Below, in pieces: positions 24,280 to 34,277 of a stretch of DNA of 64,000 bases. Every line of letters starts with the position of its first letter. Position 1 is the first letter of the stretch. This stretch comes from Myxococcales bacterium (GTDB lineage: Bacteria > Myxococcota_A > Polyangia > Polyangiales > Polyangiaceae), in NCBI GenBank assembly GCA_947473045.1, contig CANJCO010000009.1, forward strand, positions 1 through 64,000, read 5' to 3'. The translations under genes were made by a program, and so were the position numbers. The notes beneath the pieces were generated by a model that worked only from the letters and a program-made list of their open reading frames with translations, made no database searches and had not been told where the DNA came from.

Positions 24280-25803
24280 TTATGTCTCGTAGTCGGCGTC
24301 GGCGATAATCATCAACTCGTCACCGGCGGCAAGTCGGCACTCGCCCGGGTTGAGCGTGGGCGCGCCACCGCCGGTCGCGAGGGCCACGACGAGCACGTTC
24401 TGCTCCTGCTTCATGTGCGAGAGCGCCTCCACGAAGCTCTTGCCGATCAGGCCGCGCGGTACGGGGATGCGGCAGAACTTGTGATTGGAGCGGTGGGTCA
24501 TGAGCTCATTGAGCACGCTCATCGCGCCGTGGTTGAGCGCTGCTTGCGCGAGCAGAAACGCGCTGTGCTCGCCGCCCACGACGCACTCGTTGATGCAGCC
24601 GCTCTTCAAGTGCGCCGAATACTCGCTGCGGTTGAGCTCGGCGCAGCGGTAGACATGCGGGTGGAGGCTCTGAATCGTGAGCGCCGTCAAGATGGTGCGC
24701 GCGTCGGCGTCGGGCTCGCTGCGACCGCCCGAAGTGTCGCTCAAAATCACGCAGGTCGAGGCACGCGCGATGCCCGCGCGCTCGAGGGCTCCGATTCGGG
24801 TGAAATCGTCATCGATGAACTGCACGCGGCCGATGAGCCTCGGGTCGGCGAAATTGCGCTCGGCGTCGTGCGTGGCGATCACGACCAGCGGCGGCGCGTC
24901 TTCTTTGCTGCCGTCGATGAACTCGCGGGCGATGATCTCGGCTTTTCGACTCCACCCGCAAATGATGGTGTGGTCCTTGATCTCGTTCAAATCCACGATC
25001 TTTGTCTCCAGTTTCAGGCGCGACAGCACCACCGCCGACACCGTTCCGGTGAGCACCGCGAACGTACTGAGGCCCACAAATATGAGAAACAGCGAGACGA
25101 GCTTGCCCCCGAGCGTCATCGGCACATCGGGCGTGGGCTGCGTCGCGAATATCGAAAACAGGCTAAACCAAAAGGCCTGATCGAGGCTCGCGAGGCCGGG
25201 GTTTTTGCCGCTTTCGAAGGCGAGCAGCGCCGCGGTCGACACCACGACGCACAGGGCGACAATCCCCAGCAGCGCGAGCGCGCGCCTCGGGCCCCTGTGA
25301 TGCACGAAGCCGGTAAATAACGGCACGCGGCGCACCAGCGCGATGAGCCGATACAGCCGCAGCAACCGGAACAGCAGCAGCACCGGCGACGGCGGAAGCA
25401 GCAGCGAGAGCGGCACGGAGAGCAGCGCGACGACGTCAATCCAGTATTCGAGCAGAAACGCGGCAGGCTGCGACGCCGCGCGGAGCCTTAGGCCAAGCTC
25501 GATGGCGAAGAGCACGGCGAGGCCGGTCGAAAGGCGATCGAGCCAGGTCGCCGCGAGCGTGCCCGGCGCCGCGGCGAGCTCAGAGAGCGTGAGAGCGACC
25601 CACGCGAGCACGAGCGCGATCGTGACGAGCTGGAACGCGGGCCGGAGCGCGACGGGCCTCGCGGCAGACCTGGTGGGCGAAGGGGAATGCACGGCGACGA
25701 CTGCCCGGGACGGTAGCGCAGAAAAGATTCGTAAAGCGAGACGGCGCACCGGCGCGTGCTCGTCCCAATCGTAAAGAGGAGCCGCGGAGAGGTCACAGTG
25801 CAC
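24280..25803 (-). CDS. Ion channel with TrkA-like NAD-binding domain and degenerate filter
   Basis: The 507-residue protein has an N-terminal region, a voltage-sensor-like set of helices (Arg-rich RLLRLYRLIALVRRVP near residue 145), a pore region and a long cytoplasmic part. The cytoplasmic part starts IKDHTIICGWSRKAEIIAREF, a TrkA-N/RCK Rossmann fold, followed by a TrkA-C-like end. The pore loop reads FATQPTPDVPMT where potassium channels have TVGYGD, so the two filter glycines are replaced. It may have different selectivity or be a regulated cation channel. Start GTG 25803 is the longest option and uncertain. Confidence 0.8.
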   Translation of the reverse strand: MHCDLSAAPLYDWDEHAPVRRLALRIFSALPSRAVVAVHSPSPTRSAARPVALRPAFQLVTIALVLAWVALTLSELAAAPGTLAATWLDRLSTGLAVLFAIELGLRLRAASQPAAFLLEYWIDVVALLSVPLSLLLPPSPVLLLFRLLRLYRLIALVRRVPLFTGFVHHRGPRRALALLGIVALCVVVSTAALLAFESGKNPGLASLDQAFWFSLFSIFATQPTPDVPMTLGGKLVSLFLIFVGLSTFAVLTGTVSAVVLSRLKLETKIVDLNEIKDHTIICGWSRKAEIIAREFIDGSKEDAPPLVVIATHDAERNFADPRLIGRVQFIDDDFTRIGALERAGIARASTCVILSDTSGGRSEPDADARTILTALTIQSLHPHVYRCAELNRSEYSAHLKSGCINECVVGGEHSAFLLAQAALNHGAMSVLNELMTHRSNHKFCRIPVPRGLIGKSFVEALSHMKQEQNVLVVALATGGGAPTLNPGECRLAAGDELMIIADADYET

Positions 25804-25834
25804 GGACGACAGACCGTGAGCGCGGCCGCGCGCG

Positions 25835-26338
25835 TCACGGCGTGAGGTCGGCCCCGTCGTCCGGCGGCTCGTCGCCGACGCGTGTCCACATGGCGCTCTG
25901 CTCGCCAGTGTAGACGAGCGTTTGCCCCTGGGTGAAGGCGAACAGGTAGCGGGCGAAGACCCCGCGCGACCCGCGCCGCACCTGCGTGGCAGTGCACTCC
26001 AGAATCATCGCTTCGCCGGGCCGCGCGAGCGCGCGAAATCGCGCGTCGTAGATGCGGCCGCCGTAGCCGATCCATCCGTCTTTGTGACGCAATCCCAGCA
26101 AAAAATAGGCGTGCGCGAAGGCCACCATGCCCGTCATGTGCACCATCAGCCCGCCGGAGACATGCCTCGGATGGCGCGTGGGGTGCGCGCGCTGTTCGCG
26201 CGTGAGCGGCAGCTCGTCGTGGGTGGGCATGCGGGCGCGCAGCGTGCTCGTGGCCTCGTCGACCAGCACGATGTCGTCCAGCAACATGCCGCCCGGGCCG
26301 TAGGGACAGTCCGCGACGAAATCAGGATCGAGCGCCAT
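25835..26338 (-). CDS. Hotdog-fold (FabA/FabZ-like) protein
   Basis: The 167-residue protein has the hotdog-fold pattern: an early GGMLLDDIVLVDE strand, then HPRHVSGGLMVHMTGMVAFAHAYF corresponding to the FabZ active-site helix start (HFPGxPxxPG). Strands with an Arg-rich segment follow. Conserved His and Gly suggest a thioester substrate, such as dehydration or hydrolysis of acyl-CoA or acyl-ACP, but the acidic catalytic residue is not identified. It lies just upstream of the ion channel gene, with which it shares no obvious function. Confidence 0.7.
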   Translation of the reverse strand: MALDPDFVADCPYGPGGMLLDDIVLVDEATSTLRARMPTHDELPLTREQRAHPTRHPRHVSGGLMVHMTGMVAFAHAYFLLGLRHKDGWIGYGGRIYDARFRALARPGEAMILECTATQVRRGSRGVFARYLFAFTQGQTLVYTGEQSAMWTRVGDEPPDDGADLTP

Positions 26339-26377
26339 GGCTCACGGCCTCTATCACGACGCCGGGGCCTCGCGCGG

Positions 26378-27603
26378 TCACTCGAAGCGCAGGGCGTCGA
26401 TCGGGTCGAGCCGCGAGGCCTTGTGGGCGGGATACAGGCCAAAGACCACCCCGACGAGCGCGCTGAACGCGACCGAGACCGTGATGACTTCGGGCTGAAT
26501 CAAGGTCGCCCAGTGAAAGCGGGACGCGAGCCACTGCGCCGATCCGACGCCGAGCAAAACGCCGAGTACGCCTCCGGCGAGCGAGAGCGTGAGCGCCTCG
26601 ACGAGAAACTGCGCGAGGATCGCCGACGGCCGGGCGCCGACCGCCATGCGCACGCCGATCTCCCGGGTGCGCTCGGTCACGCTGACGAGCATGATGTTCA
26701 TGATACCGATGCCGCCGACCAGCAGCGAAACCGCGGCGACCGACGCGAGCAGGGTCGTCATCGTGTCGGCGCCCTGCTGCTGAGCGCCGGCGATCTCGCT
26801 CAGGTTTCGCAGGGAGAAATCGTCAGAGGCCCCGGCGGCGATGTGGTGGCGGTCGCGAAGCAAATCGGAGATGTCGCGCTGCGCCTTCGAGGTCGTGTCG
26901 GCCGACATCGCGGCGACTGCGATCGAGCCTTGAATGTATTTACCGAGGCCGCCCTGAATCTTCCGCGCGAACGTGGTCACAGGCATGAACGCGGCGTCGT
27001 CGTAATCTTGTCCAGTGGCCGACTGGCCCTTCTTTCCGGCGACTCCCACCACGACGAAAGGCGTGGTGCCGATGCGCACAGTCTGCCCGACCGGATCCGC
27101 GCTCGCGCCAAACAGCTTGTCGACGACGGTCTGCCCGAGCACCACCACGTTCGTCGCGGCGTCGACGTCACCCTGCGTAAACGCCGCGCCCATGGAGACA
27201 GGCCACGAGCGAATATCGAAATACTCGGGCGAGGTTCCGGTAATTCCCGTAGTCCAGTTTTGGTCTTCGCTCACTACAGGCATGTTCGAACGAAGCGTCG
27301 GCGCCGCGTATTTGACAGTCGATACTTCGTTACGGATCGCCGTTAGATCTTCCCATGTGAGCGTCGGCATCGAGCCGAAGCCGCCCTGCACGCCGCCGGC
27401 GCTGGTGGAGCCCGGGAGAATGATGAGCATGTTGGTGCCCATCGCCGCGAAGGCCTGCTCGACCTGCGCCTTGGCGCCCGCGCCGATGGCCATCATCGCG
27501 ATAACGGCCGCCACGCCGATGATGATGCCGAGGGTCGTCAAAAAGGCGCGCATCTTGTTGCGGAGCACCGCCCGGGTCGCCACGCGAACCGTGATGAACG
27601 GGC

Positions 27604-27607
<4 letters not shown>
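26378..27607 (-). CDS. ABC transporter permease, MacB-type
   Basis: The 409-residue membrane subunit has the MacB/FtsX pattern: one N-terminal helix (FLTTLGIIIGVAAVIAMMAIG), a large periplasmic domain (about residues 45-270) and three C-terminal helices. The conserved phrase VGGIGIMNIMLVSVTERTREIGVRMAVGA precedes the last helices. It would pass mechanical signals across the inner membrane to a MacA adaptor and efflux substrate such as macrolides, lipoproteins or peptides. The nucleotide-binding subunit overlaps it by four bases upstream. In E. coli both parts are one polypeptide. Confidence 0.92.
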
Positions 27608-28314
<707 letters not shown>

Positions 28315-28323
28315 GCGGGGGGC

Positions 28324-29628
28324 CTAAAACAGGCGCCGCGCGCCGCCGGTGGTCGCGCCGGCAGGGCTCGCGGCCGGCGTCGAGCCTGCGGGCATCGTCG
28401 CATCGATCACCACGGAGTCGCCCTCGGCGAGCGCCCCGCCGGTGATCTCGGTGACCGTCCCGTCGCTCAGGCCCACCTTGACGCTCACGGGGGTCACCAC
28501 GCCCGCGCGTTGCACCCAAAGCGTCCTGGAATCAGCCTCGTCGGGGGCGGGCTTGCCGCGACGGCCAGCGCTGCCGCTCGCCGCGGGCGGGGCGCTGCCG
28601 GCGACCCCGGGCGGCGGCCGAAAACGCAGCGCAGCATTCGGAACCGCCAGCGCGTCTTCGCGCGTGTCGAAGTTGATGGTGACGTTCGCGGTCATGCCGG
28701 GCCGCAATTTCAGCTCGTTGTTGTCGACGTCGATGACGGCGTCGTACGTCACGACGTTTTGCACTGCCTGCGCTGCGTTGCGTATCTGCGAGACCTTGCC
28801 CGCGAAGCGCATGCCGGGAAAGGCATCGACCACGAACGAGGCGCGCATCTCGGCCTTGATGCGGCCCACGTCGCCCTCCGACACGTTCGTATTCACCTGC
28901 ATTTTCCGCAGGTCTTCGGCGATGGTGAAGAGCACCGGCGCCTGCAGCGACGCGGCGACGGTCTGACCCACGTCGACGCTTCGCGAGATCACCACGCCGT
29001 CGATGGGCGAGACGATGCTCGTGTAGGAGAGGTTGACCCGGGCGAGCTCGAGCTGCGCCTGTGCCTGGAGCAGCGACGCCTTCGACACGTCGAGGGCCGC
29101 CGTCGAAACCGCGAGCGCCGTCTCGGCGGCCTGCACGTCGACGCCGGTGGCCAGCTGCTGCGCGGCGAGGCCCTGCACCCGAGCGCGCGTAAGCTGCGCG
29201 TCGGAGAGCTTCGCCTGCGCCTGCGCCACGTTGGCGCGCGCCGCCGAATAGTTGGCGCTGGCCTGAGCAACCGAGGCAGCAAACAGCTGCGGGTCTATCT
29301 TGGCGATGAGCTCGCCCTTTTTGACCGGCGAATTGAAGTCAGCATAAAGGTGCTGAATACGCCCCGATACCTGACTGCCAATTTGTACGGTGACGACGGC
29401 CTGCAGGGTACCCGAGGCGGTGACCCGGCCGACGATGCGCCGCTTCGATGCGGTCGCGACTTTGTATTCGGGCTCAATCGGGCTGCGCGTCGCGGCGTAG
29501 CGCCGATACCCAAAATAGCCGCCGGCGCCGATCGCAAGCACCAGCACCCACGGCAGCGCTGCGCGCAGCCGGCGCAGGATGCGCGGGCCCGCGGGCGCGT
29601 GAACGGGCTGAGCGACGATTTCGGACAT
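28324..29628 (-). CDS. macA: MacA-type periplasmic adaptor (HlyD family)
   Basis: The 434-residue membrane fusion protein has an N-terminal signal-anchor (about residues 25-45). It has a lipoyl-like half (ASGTLQAVVTVQIGSQVSGRI), a long coiled-coil hairpin with many Ala and Gln residues (about 110-205), the second lipoyl half and a beta-barrel with PGMTANVTINFDT. It would bridge the MacB-type permease and an outer-membrane TolC-like channel. No TolC gene is in the window. A Pro/Ala/Gly-rich insert (about 345-370) precedes the end. Its start ATG 29628 follows GAGAG. Confidence 0.92.
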   Translation of the reverse strand: MSEIVAQPVHAPAGPRILRRLRAALPWVLVLAIGAGGYFGYRRYAATRSPIEPEYKVATASKRRIVGRVTASGTLQAVVTVQIGSQVSGRIQHLYADFNSPVKKGELIAKIDPQLFAASVAQASANYSAARANVAQAQAKLSDAQLTRARVQGLAAQQLATGVDVQAAETALAVSTAALDVSKASLLQAQAQLELARVNLSYTSIVSPIDGVVISRSVDVGQTVAASLQAPVLFTIAEDLRKMQVNTNVSEGDVGRIKAEMRASFVVDAFPGMRFAGKVSQIRNAAQAVQNVVTYDAVIDVDNNELKLRPGMTANVTINFDTREDALAVPNAALRFRPPPGVAGSAPPAASGSAGRRGKPAPDEADSRTLWVQRAGVVTPVSVKVGLSDGTVTEITGGALAEGDSVVIDATMPAGSTPAASPAGATTGGARRLF

Positions 29629-29708
29629 AACTCTCAGCTCATTCCCATGCGTCGGCGGCCGGGCGGCGCCAAGGTCGTTTGCGAAGCTTCACAATCGGTG
29701 ACTGTGAG

Positions 29709-31019
29709 CTACAGCAAATTCGCGGCCACTTCGGCGAGCTCGCTGCGCTCGCCCTTCGTGAGCACGATGTGCGCCGCGAGCTTTTCGCCTCGAAAACGGT
29801 CGGCCGCGATGGTCAGGCCGTTGGAGGCGCTGTCGACGTAGGGATTGTCGATTTGCTCGGGGTCGCCGGTGAGCACGATCTTCGTGCCGTCGCCGGAGCG
29901 CGTGATGATCGTCTTCACCTCGTGCGGCGTGAGGTTCTGAGCCTCGTCGACGACCATGTATTGCTGCGGAAGCGAGCGACCGCGAATGTAAGTGAGCGGC
30001 TCGACCTGCAGCTGCCCGCTGTCGAGCAATTCGGCGTAGGCACGCGGCCCGCGACGGGAGCCCGACGCGTAGAGGAACTCGAGATTATCGAATATCGGCT
30101 GCATCCATGGGTTGAGCTTTTCATCAATATCGCCCGGCAAAAAACCGATATCGCGCCCGAGCGGCATCACAGGACGGGACACGAGCATGCGCGTATACAC
30201 GCCCTCCTCGACCGTCTTTCGCAGTCCGGCGGCGAGCGCGAGCAGCGTCTTGCCGGTGCCGGCCTTGCCCACGAGCGTGACGAGGCGGATGTTTTCGTCG
30301 AGCAGGACGTCGAGCGCGTAGCTCTGCTCCTTGTTGCGCGGACGCACGCCCATGAGGCCCTCGCGGGGCGTGCGCAGGGCGATGATCTCGCGCTTGGCGG
30401 CGTCGTAGCGACCCAGGGCCGTATGCGAGGGGTTGTTGCGATCGCGCAACATGACGCCGCCGTTGGCGACGACGCCCTCGGGCTGCATCGGCAGCCGTCC
30501 CTCGTGAAAGAAAATGTCGATGTCGGCGGTAGCGACTTCGATGTCCTTGATGCCAGTCTGAACGCGCTCGGCCTCGACGCGCGTGTTTTCGTAGTTCTCC
30601 GCCGCCATGCCGAGGGCGTCGGCGCGGATGCGGAGGTTGGTGTCCATCGTGACGAAGACGGTGGGCTTGCCGAGGTCGTGATCGCGGACATCGAACGCGC
30701 ACTGCAAAATGGCCCCGTCCATCGCGTTGTGGTCGATCGCGCTCGGCAGCTCCGGACGCTTGCCAGGCACCGCGACCCGCAGACTGCCGCCGCTGTCGAG
30801 GGTCACCCCAGCCGAGAGCGTGCCGCCTTTTTCGCGGAGATCGTCGAGCATCCGCGAGATCTGCCGCGCGTTGCGGCCGCGCTCGGAGCCTTCGCGCTTG
30901 AACTGGTCGACCTCCTCGATGACGTAGATCGGGATGATGACGTCATTGTCCTCGAAGCGAAAAATCGAGCGGGGATCGTGGAGCAGCACGTTGGTGTCGA
31001 GGACGTAGTTCTTTTTCAA
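29709..31019 (-). CDS. PhoH-family protein with N-terminal PIN domain
   Basis: The 436-residue protein joins a PIN-type RNase domain (YVLDTNVLLHDP at the start, later FVTMDTNLRIRADALG with its acidic residues) to a PhoH ATPase. The ATPase has Walker A LVGKAGTGKTLLALA, Walker B YMVVDEAQNLTPHE, and the TGDPEQIDNPY segment. Such PIN-PhoH proteins (PhoH2-type) couple RNA unwinding and cleavage. The start is TTG 31019 with GGAGAAG six bases upstream. It diverges from the QEGLA gene with 66 bases between. Confidence 0.93.
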   Translation of the reverse strand: MKKNYVLDTNVLLHDPRSIFRFEDNDVIIPIYVIEEVDQFKREGSERGRNARQISRMLDDLREKGGTLSAGVTLDSGGSLRVAVPGKRPELPSAIDHNAMDGAILQCAFDVRDHDLGKPTVFVTMDTNLRIRADALGMAAENYENTRVEAERVQTGIKDIEVATADIDIFFHEGRLPMQPEGVVANGGVMLRDRNNPSHTALGRYDAAKREIIALRTPREGLMGVRPRNKEQSYALDVLLDENIRLVTLVGKAGTGKTLLALAAGLRKTVEEGVYTRMLVSRPVMPLGRDIGFLPGDIDEKLNPWMQPIFDNLEFLYASGSRRGPRAYAELLDSGQLQVEPLTYIRGRSLPQQYMVVDEAQNLTPHEVKTIITRSGDGTKIVLTGDPEQIDNPYVDSASNGLTIAADRFRGEKLAAHIVLTKGERSELAEVAANLL

Positions 31020-31085
31020 TCGTCTTCTCCGCAGGCGTTGTCCTCACTCTACTCCGACTCTGCTTTGGCGCATACTCGGGGCGCC

Positions 31086-32150
31086 TTGATTCGCGACGCC
31101 GCCACGATCAATCGCGCGCTCGCGCTGGCCGCGGGAGCCGTGCGTCTGATCGCGGCCACCACCCCGGACAACGCGGCGAGCGAGCGTGAGCGGGTGACGT
31201 CAGCGGTCGCGGCGGGCACGCTCGTCACTCCGACGTTGCGCTACTGTGCGCCGCGCCCGGAGCTTCGGGAGCTGGGTGGCTGGCTTCGCGACATCGCCGC
31301 GGCCGTCCGCACCGCCCTGCCCGCCGACCTTCGCGATCTTTACCTCGCGCGCATCGACGAGGTCGACCTCGAGGCGCGCATCGCGATCGCCGCGGGCACG
31401 GCGGCGCTGGGACCGCTTGCGGCTGCGCGGTTCGGCCCGGTGACCGACCAGCGCATCGCGGCCCGCTGGGCGGGCGCGACGGCCACCGACGACGACGACG
31501 AAGAGCGAATCGCCACAGATTCAGGCGATCCGCGGTCGCTGCTAACGTTGATGCGAAGGCGCGTGCAGGAGCTGGAGCTCGACTTCGACGTCGTGGTGCA
31601 TGCGTCGCTCTCCGCGCTGGCCGCGACCGGAGATCACCACATCTACGTCGCGCCAGGGCGGCACGTCAGCCTCCGCGTCGCCCAGCGCACGACGCTCCAC
31701 GAGACGCTCGCTCACGCCGTGCCGCGCCAACGGGCGCGCTCGGCGCCGCTCGCCCTGCTGGCCATCGGCACCGCAGGCGGACACGACGATCAGGAAGGGC
31801 TCGCCCTGTGGCTCGAGCAGCGGCACGGCTTCCTCGATGCGGCGCGCAAGCGCGAGCTCGGCGCGCGACACCTGTCGGTTGCCCGAATGCGAAGTGGGGC
31901 CAGCTTCGTCGAGGTGACGCGCGCCCTGCTCGCAGGCGGGTTCACGCCCGGCGACGCCGTAACGATCACTTTGCGCGTGTTTCGCGGGGGCGACGGCACC
32001 TGCGCCGGCCTTGGGCGCGAAGGCGTCTACCTGCCGGCGTTTCGCCGCGTGCGCGCGGCGCTCAAGACCTCTCCCGGCCTGCTCGACATCCTGAGTTCGG
32101 GTCAGGTGTCGTGTGACGCGGCGGAGACGCTCGCGCGAGCGGCTCACTGA
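31086..32150 (+). CDS. QEGLA-motif protein (DUF1704/MATCAP-like putative metallopeptidase)
   Basis: The 354-residue protein carries the QEGLA motif (236-240) that names the 'flavohemoglobin expression-modulating' family TIGR02421. It also carries HExxxH (HETLAH, 205-210), the zinc-binding motif of the MATCAP/TMCP metallocarboxypeptidase superfamily; the Glu of QEGLA would be a third ligand. It is therefore a likely zinc peptidase of unknown substrate. Start TTG 31086 is the only candidate near the divergent promoter; the frame upstream of it lies antisense to phoH. The stop overlaps the end of the convergent lipoprotein gene by seven bases. Confidence 0.82.
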   Translation: MIRDAATINRALALAAGAVRLIAATTPDNAASERERVTSAVAAGTLVTPTLRYCAPRPELRELGGWLRDIAAAVRTALPADLRDLYLARIDEVDLEARIAIAAGTAALGPLAAARFGPVTDQRIAARWAGATATDDDDEERIATDSGDPRSLLTLMRRRVQELELDFDVVVHASLSALAATGDHHIYVAPGRHVSLRVAQRTTLHETLAHAVPRQRARSAPLALLAIGTAGGHDDQEGLALWLEQRHGFLDAARKRELGARHLSVARMRSGASFVEVTRALLAGGFTPGDAVTITLRVFRGGDGTCAGLGREGVYLPAFRRVRAALKTSPGLLDILSSGQVSCDAAETLARAAH

Positions 32151-33187
32151 GGCAAGCAGGCCAAGGCCGCCGCGCCGCCGCCAACAGGTGCAATTTGCAC
32201 GCATTTATAACCCGAGCGGCACGCGCCCGGATTGCAGCCGCGCAGGCAAAATCCTTCGCCGCCGAGGTTTCCGCACACGGCCCTGCGACCGCCGCCCTCC
32301 GGATCGGTCGGACACGGACGCTGCGCAGAGCAGGTCGCCGTGCAGAGCCCGCCGGGAGCGTTGACGGCGCAGGTGCCTGACGCGACGCCGGCGCACATCC
32401 CGTCGCCGCAGCACGAGTCTCCCACCCATGGGCTCGTCGCGCTCCCAAAGTAGCTAAGCTGCGCGCCGTAGAGCTGCCAAACGTTAAAAAAGAGCCAATT
32501 TCCGCCGGGCGCCCCCTGCGCGACCACAGGCGCATACTGGTAGAGAGCCGCAGTGGCCTCGCTGGCTGGCGAGACGTGGACGCCGTCGAGGCTCAGCGCA
32601 TCTTGACCGACCGCCCAACCTCCCGCGGTCTGCGCGCTCGTTCCGCACACGAGCTGCAAGCTGGCGCGGAGCGCGCTGCCGAGGCAATCGACCTGCTTGC
32701 CGAAACCTCCCTGCGCGGGCTCACACGCCGCGCCGCCGCCGGGACAACCGCAGCCAAACACATATTCGACCTTCGCAGGAGAAGCAGGATACCCAGCCGC
32801 GGAGACCAGACCGGCGTCCATCTCAGCGCGCACGAGGAACACGAGCGGGTTGAGGCCGTAGCGGCGCGCGGCGAGCGCGATCGACTGCGACGCGCGCAGA
32901 CCTCCCGATACGTAGGACGCGAGAAAGCTGGGATGTCCATAGGGAGTCTTTTCGAGAAAACCTTGAATATCGGCCACCGACGCCACGCCCTCGGAGTCGG
33001 TAAACGACGCCGTGTCGACGATGAGGTTCTTGTCGAACGGCACCTCCGAAGGCGCGAGATCGAGCGGGTCGAGATCGCCGATCGACGACGATTTCGCGCA
33101 GGAAGCCGCGCCAGCGCAGGCGATCGCCAGACAAAAGCCGGCCCGGCGCGCCTGTGCGGAAGCAGACCTCGGAGCGCGCGCGGCCAT
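32144..33187 (-). CDS. Cys-rich lipoprotein with possible lysozyme-like domain
   Basis: The 347-residue protein has an export signal and a lipobox-like SC (about residue 30). It has a middle domain starting DSEGVASVADIQGFLEKT, then a helix ARRYGLNPLVFLVRAEMDAGLVS and later NWLFFNVWQLYG. This arrangement (Ile-Gln-x-Phe-Leu, then a YGxNP helix with Glu) is reminiscent of lysozyme-like cell-wall enzymes, with Glu in RAEMD as possible catalyst. The last 90 residues are a disulfide-type tail with about 13 cysteines. It is the last gene of the TonB-receptor operon, 12 bases after the previous lipoprotein. Confidence 0.72.
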   Translation of the reverse strand: MAARAPRSASAQARRAGFCLAIACAGAASCAKSSSIGDLDPLDLAPSEVPFDKNLIVDTASFTDSEGVASVADIQGFLEKTPYGHPSFLASYVSGGLRASQSIALAARRYGLNPLVFLVRAEMDAGLVSAAGYPASPAKVEYVFGCGCPGGGAACEPAQGGFGKQVDCLGSALRASLQLVCGTSAQTAGGWAVGQDALSLDGVHVSPASEATAALYQYAPVVAQGAPGGNWLFFNVWQLYGAQLSYFGSATSPWVGDSCCGDGMCAGVASGTCAVNAPGGLCTATCSAQRPCPTDPEGGGRRAVCGNLGGEGFCLRGCNPGACRSGYKCVQIAPVGGGAAALACLPQ

Positions 33188-33199
33188 TTCTTGCGGCCG

Positions 33200-34273
33200 C
33201 TATTTCACGAACACCGGAAAGCTGACCCACGCGACGCCGTCGCGGTTGTCGTGCACCACAATCCACACTCGGCCCGAATCGGCGTCGTGCCCGGGAATCA
33301 GGCGGTTTGCGCTGTCGTCGACGCGGCCGCGCACAGGGTCGAAGACAATGCGTCCGGTGCTCTTCGTCTTGGTCGTGCGCGTCGTGTAAAAGTAGGATGC
33401 GTAGAGCTGCTCGTGGCGCACGCTGCCATCGGAGCCCTTGTCGGTCGGGTTGAGCTCCCAGCTGGCGTCGGGCACGTGAACCTCGAGAGCATGCTCGCAG
33501 TCAGCCTCGTTGTCAGACGCGCACCTGGGAAGCACCACGCCCTGCGTAAGGTCGACCGGCTTTCCGTCGAGCAGCACGCCGTCGACGACAGGGTTTTCGT
33601 TCGTGAGCGCGTCGTAGGCGTAAACGCGGGTGAACGCGAAGACGAAGTCGCTGGCGCCGAGCAGGTTGTCCTTGTCGGGGCCGCAGCCGACCGGCAGGGT
33701 CTGGCCCGAGACGTTCGTCTTGTCGGGAGGCAGCAGAAACACCCGGCCCGCGCACGCGACGAAGAACGAAATCGAAAGCCCGTACGGGGCCGGCGCGCCA
33801 TCGACCACCGGGTGCGACGACACGAGATCGGGCGGAAGGGCAACCGAGTACGACGGACCTTCCTGCAGGAACGCAGTGATGTCGATCGGCTCGGAGATGG
33901 AGCTGGGAAGCTTCGGTAGCGCGCCGCCGTCGGGGCCAGCGTCCGGAACGCCGCCGTCCGGAGCCGCGAGCCCCCCGCCGAGCAGCGAAGCGAAGCATGC
34001 ATAATACAAGTCGGCGCGCGGATTGTTGCAGACGAGCGGCAGCCAGTAGACATGCATCGGCGCGCCCGGGGTCTCGCGGCCGTCGACGGTGAGGGCGTCG
34101 ATTTGCACCGTGTCGCCGGGCTTCGCGAAGGGCTTGTCGGCGCGGGTCGCCAGCACGCGCACGGAGGTGAGCTTCGAGGAGGGATCGAAGCTGCCGCCGC
34201 TGCAGGCAAAGACGAACCCGGCGGCTGCGACGACGGACCCGAAGGCCGCGAAAAGGGAGGGACGACGCTTCAT
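33200..34273 (-). CDS. Lipoprotein of TonB-receptor operon
   Basis: The 357-residue lipoprotein has a signal peptide ending in FVFAC (Cys about 20). Its mature part begins with a beta strand KLTSVRVLATRADKPFAKPGDTVQIDALTVDGRE, split over residues 27-60. It has paired Cys and several strands like an Ig-type or fibronectin-type fold. The second half contains many conserved aromatic strands (ASYFYTTRTT, DSGRVWIVVHDNRDGVAWVSFPVFV). It starts four bases after the TonB-receptor stop, so the two are surely co-transcribed and the protein may be a surface partner of the receptor. Confidence 0.8.
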   Translation of the reverse strand: MKRRPSLFAAFGSVVAAAGFVFACSGGSFDPSSKLTSVRVLATRADKPFAKPGDTVQIDALTVDGRETPGAPMHVYWLPLVCNNPRADLYYACFASLLGGGLAAPDGGVPDAGPDGGALPKLPSSISEPIDITAFLQEGPSYSVALPPDLVSSHPVVDGAPAPYGLSISFFVACAGRVFLLPPDKTNVSGQTLPVGCGPDKDNLLGASDFVFAFTRVYAYDALTNENPVVDGVLLDGKPVDLTQGVVLPRCASDNEADCEHALEVHVPDASWELNPTDKGSDGSVRHEQLYASYFYTTRTTKTKSTGRIVFDPVRGRVDDSANRLIPGHDADSGRVWIVVHDNRDGVAWVSFPVFVK

Positions 34274-34277
34274 GGCT

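Noticed and set aside
22669-25320. An 883-codon open frame on the plus strand spanning the transporter, dehydrogenase and channel genes
   Set aside because: It is antisense to three well-supported genes, reads as Arg/His-rich low-complexity sequence with no domain, and is explained by the GC bias of the third codon position.
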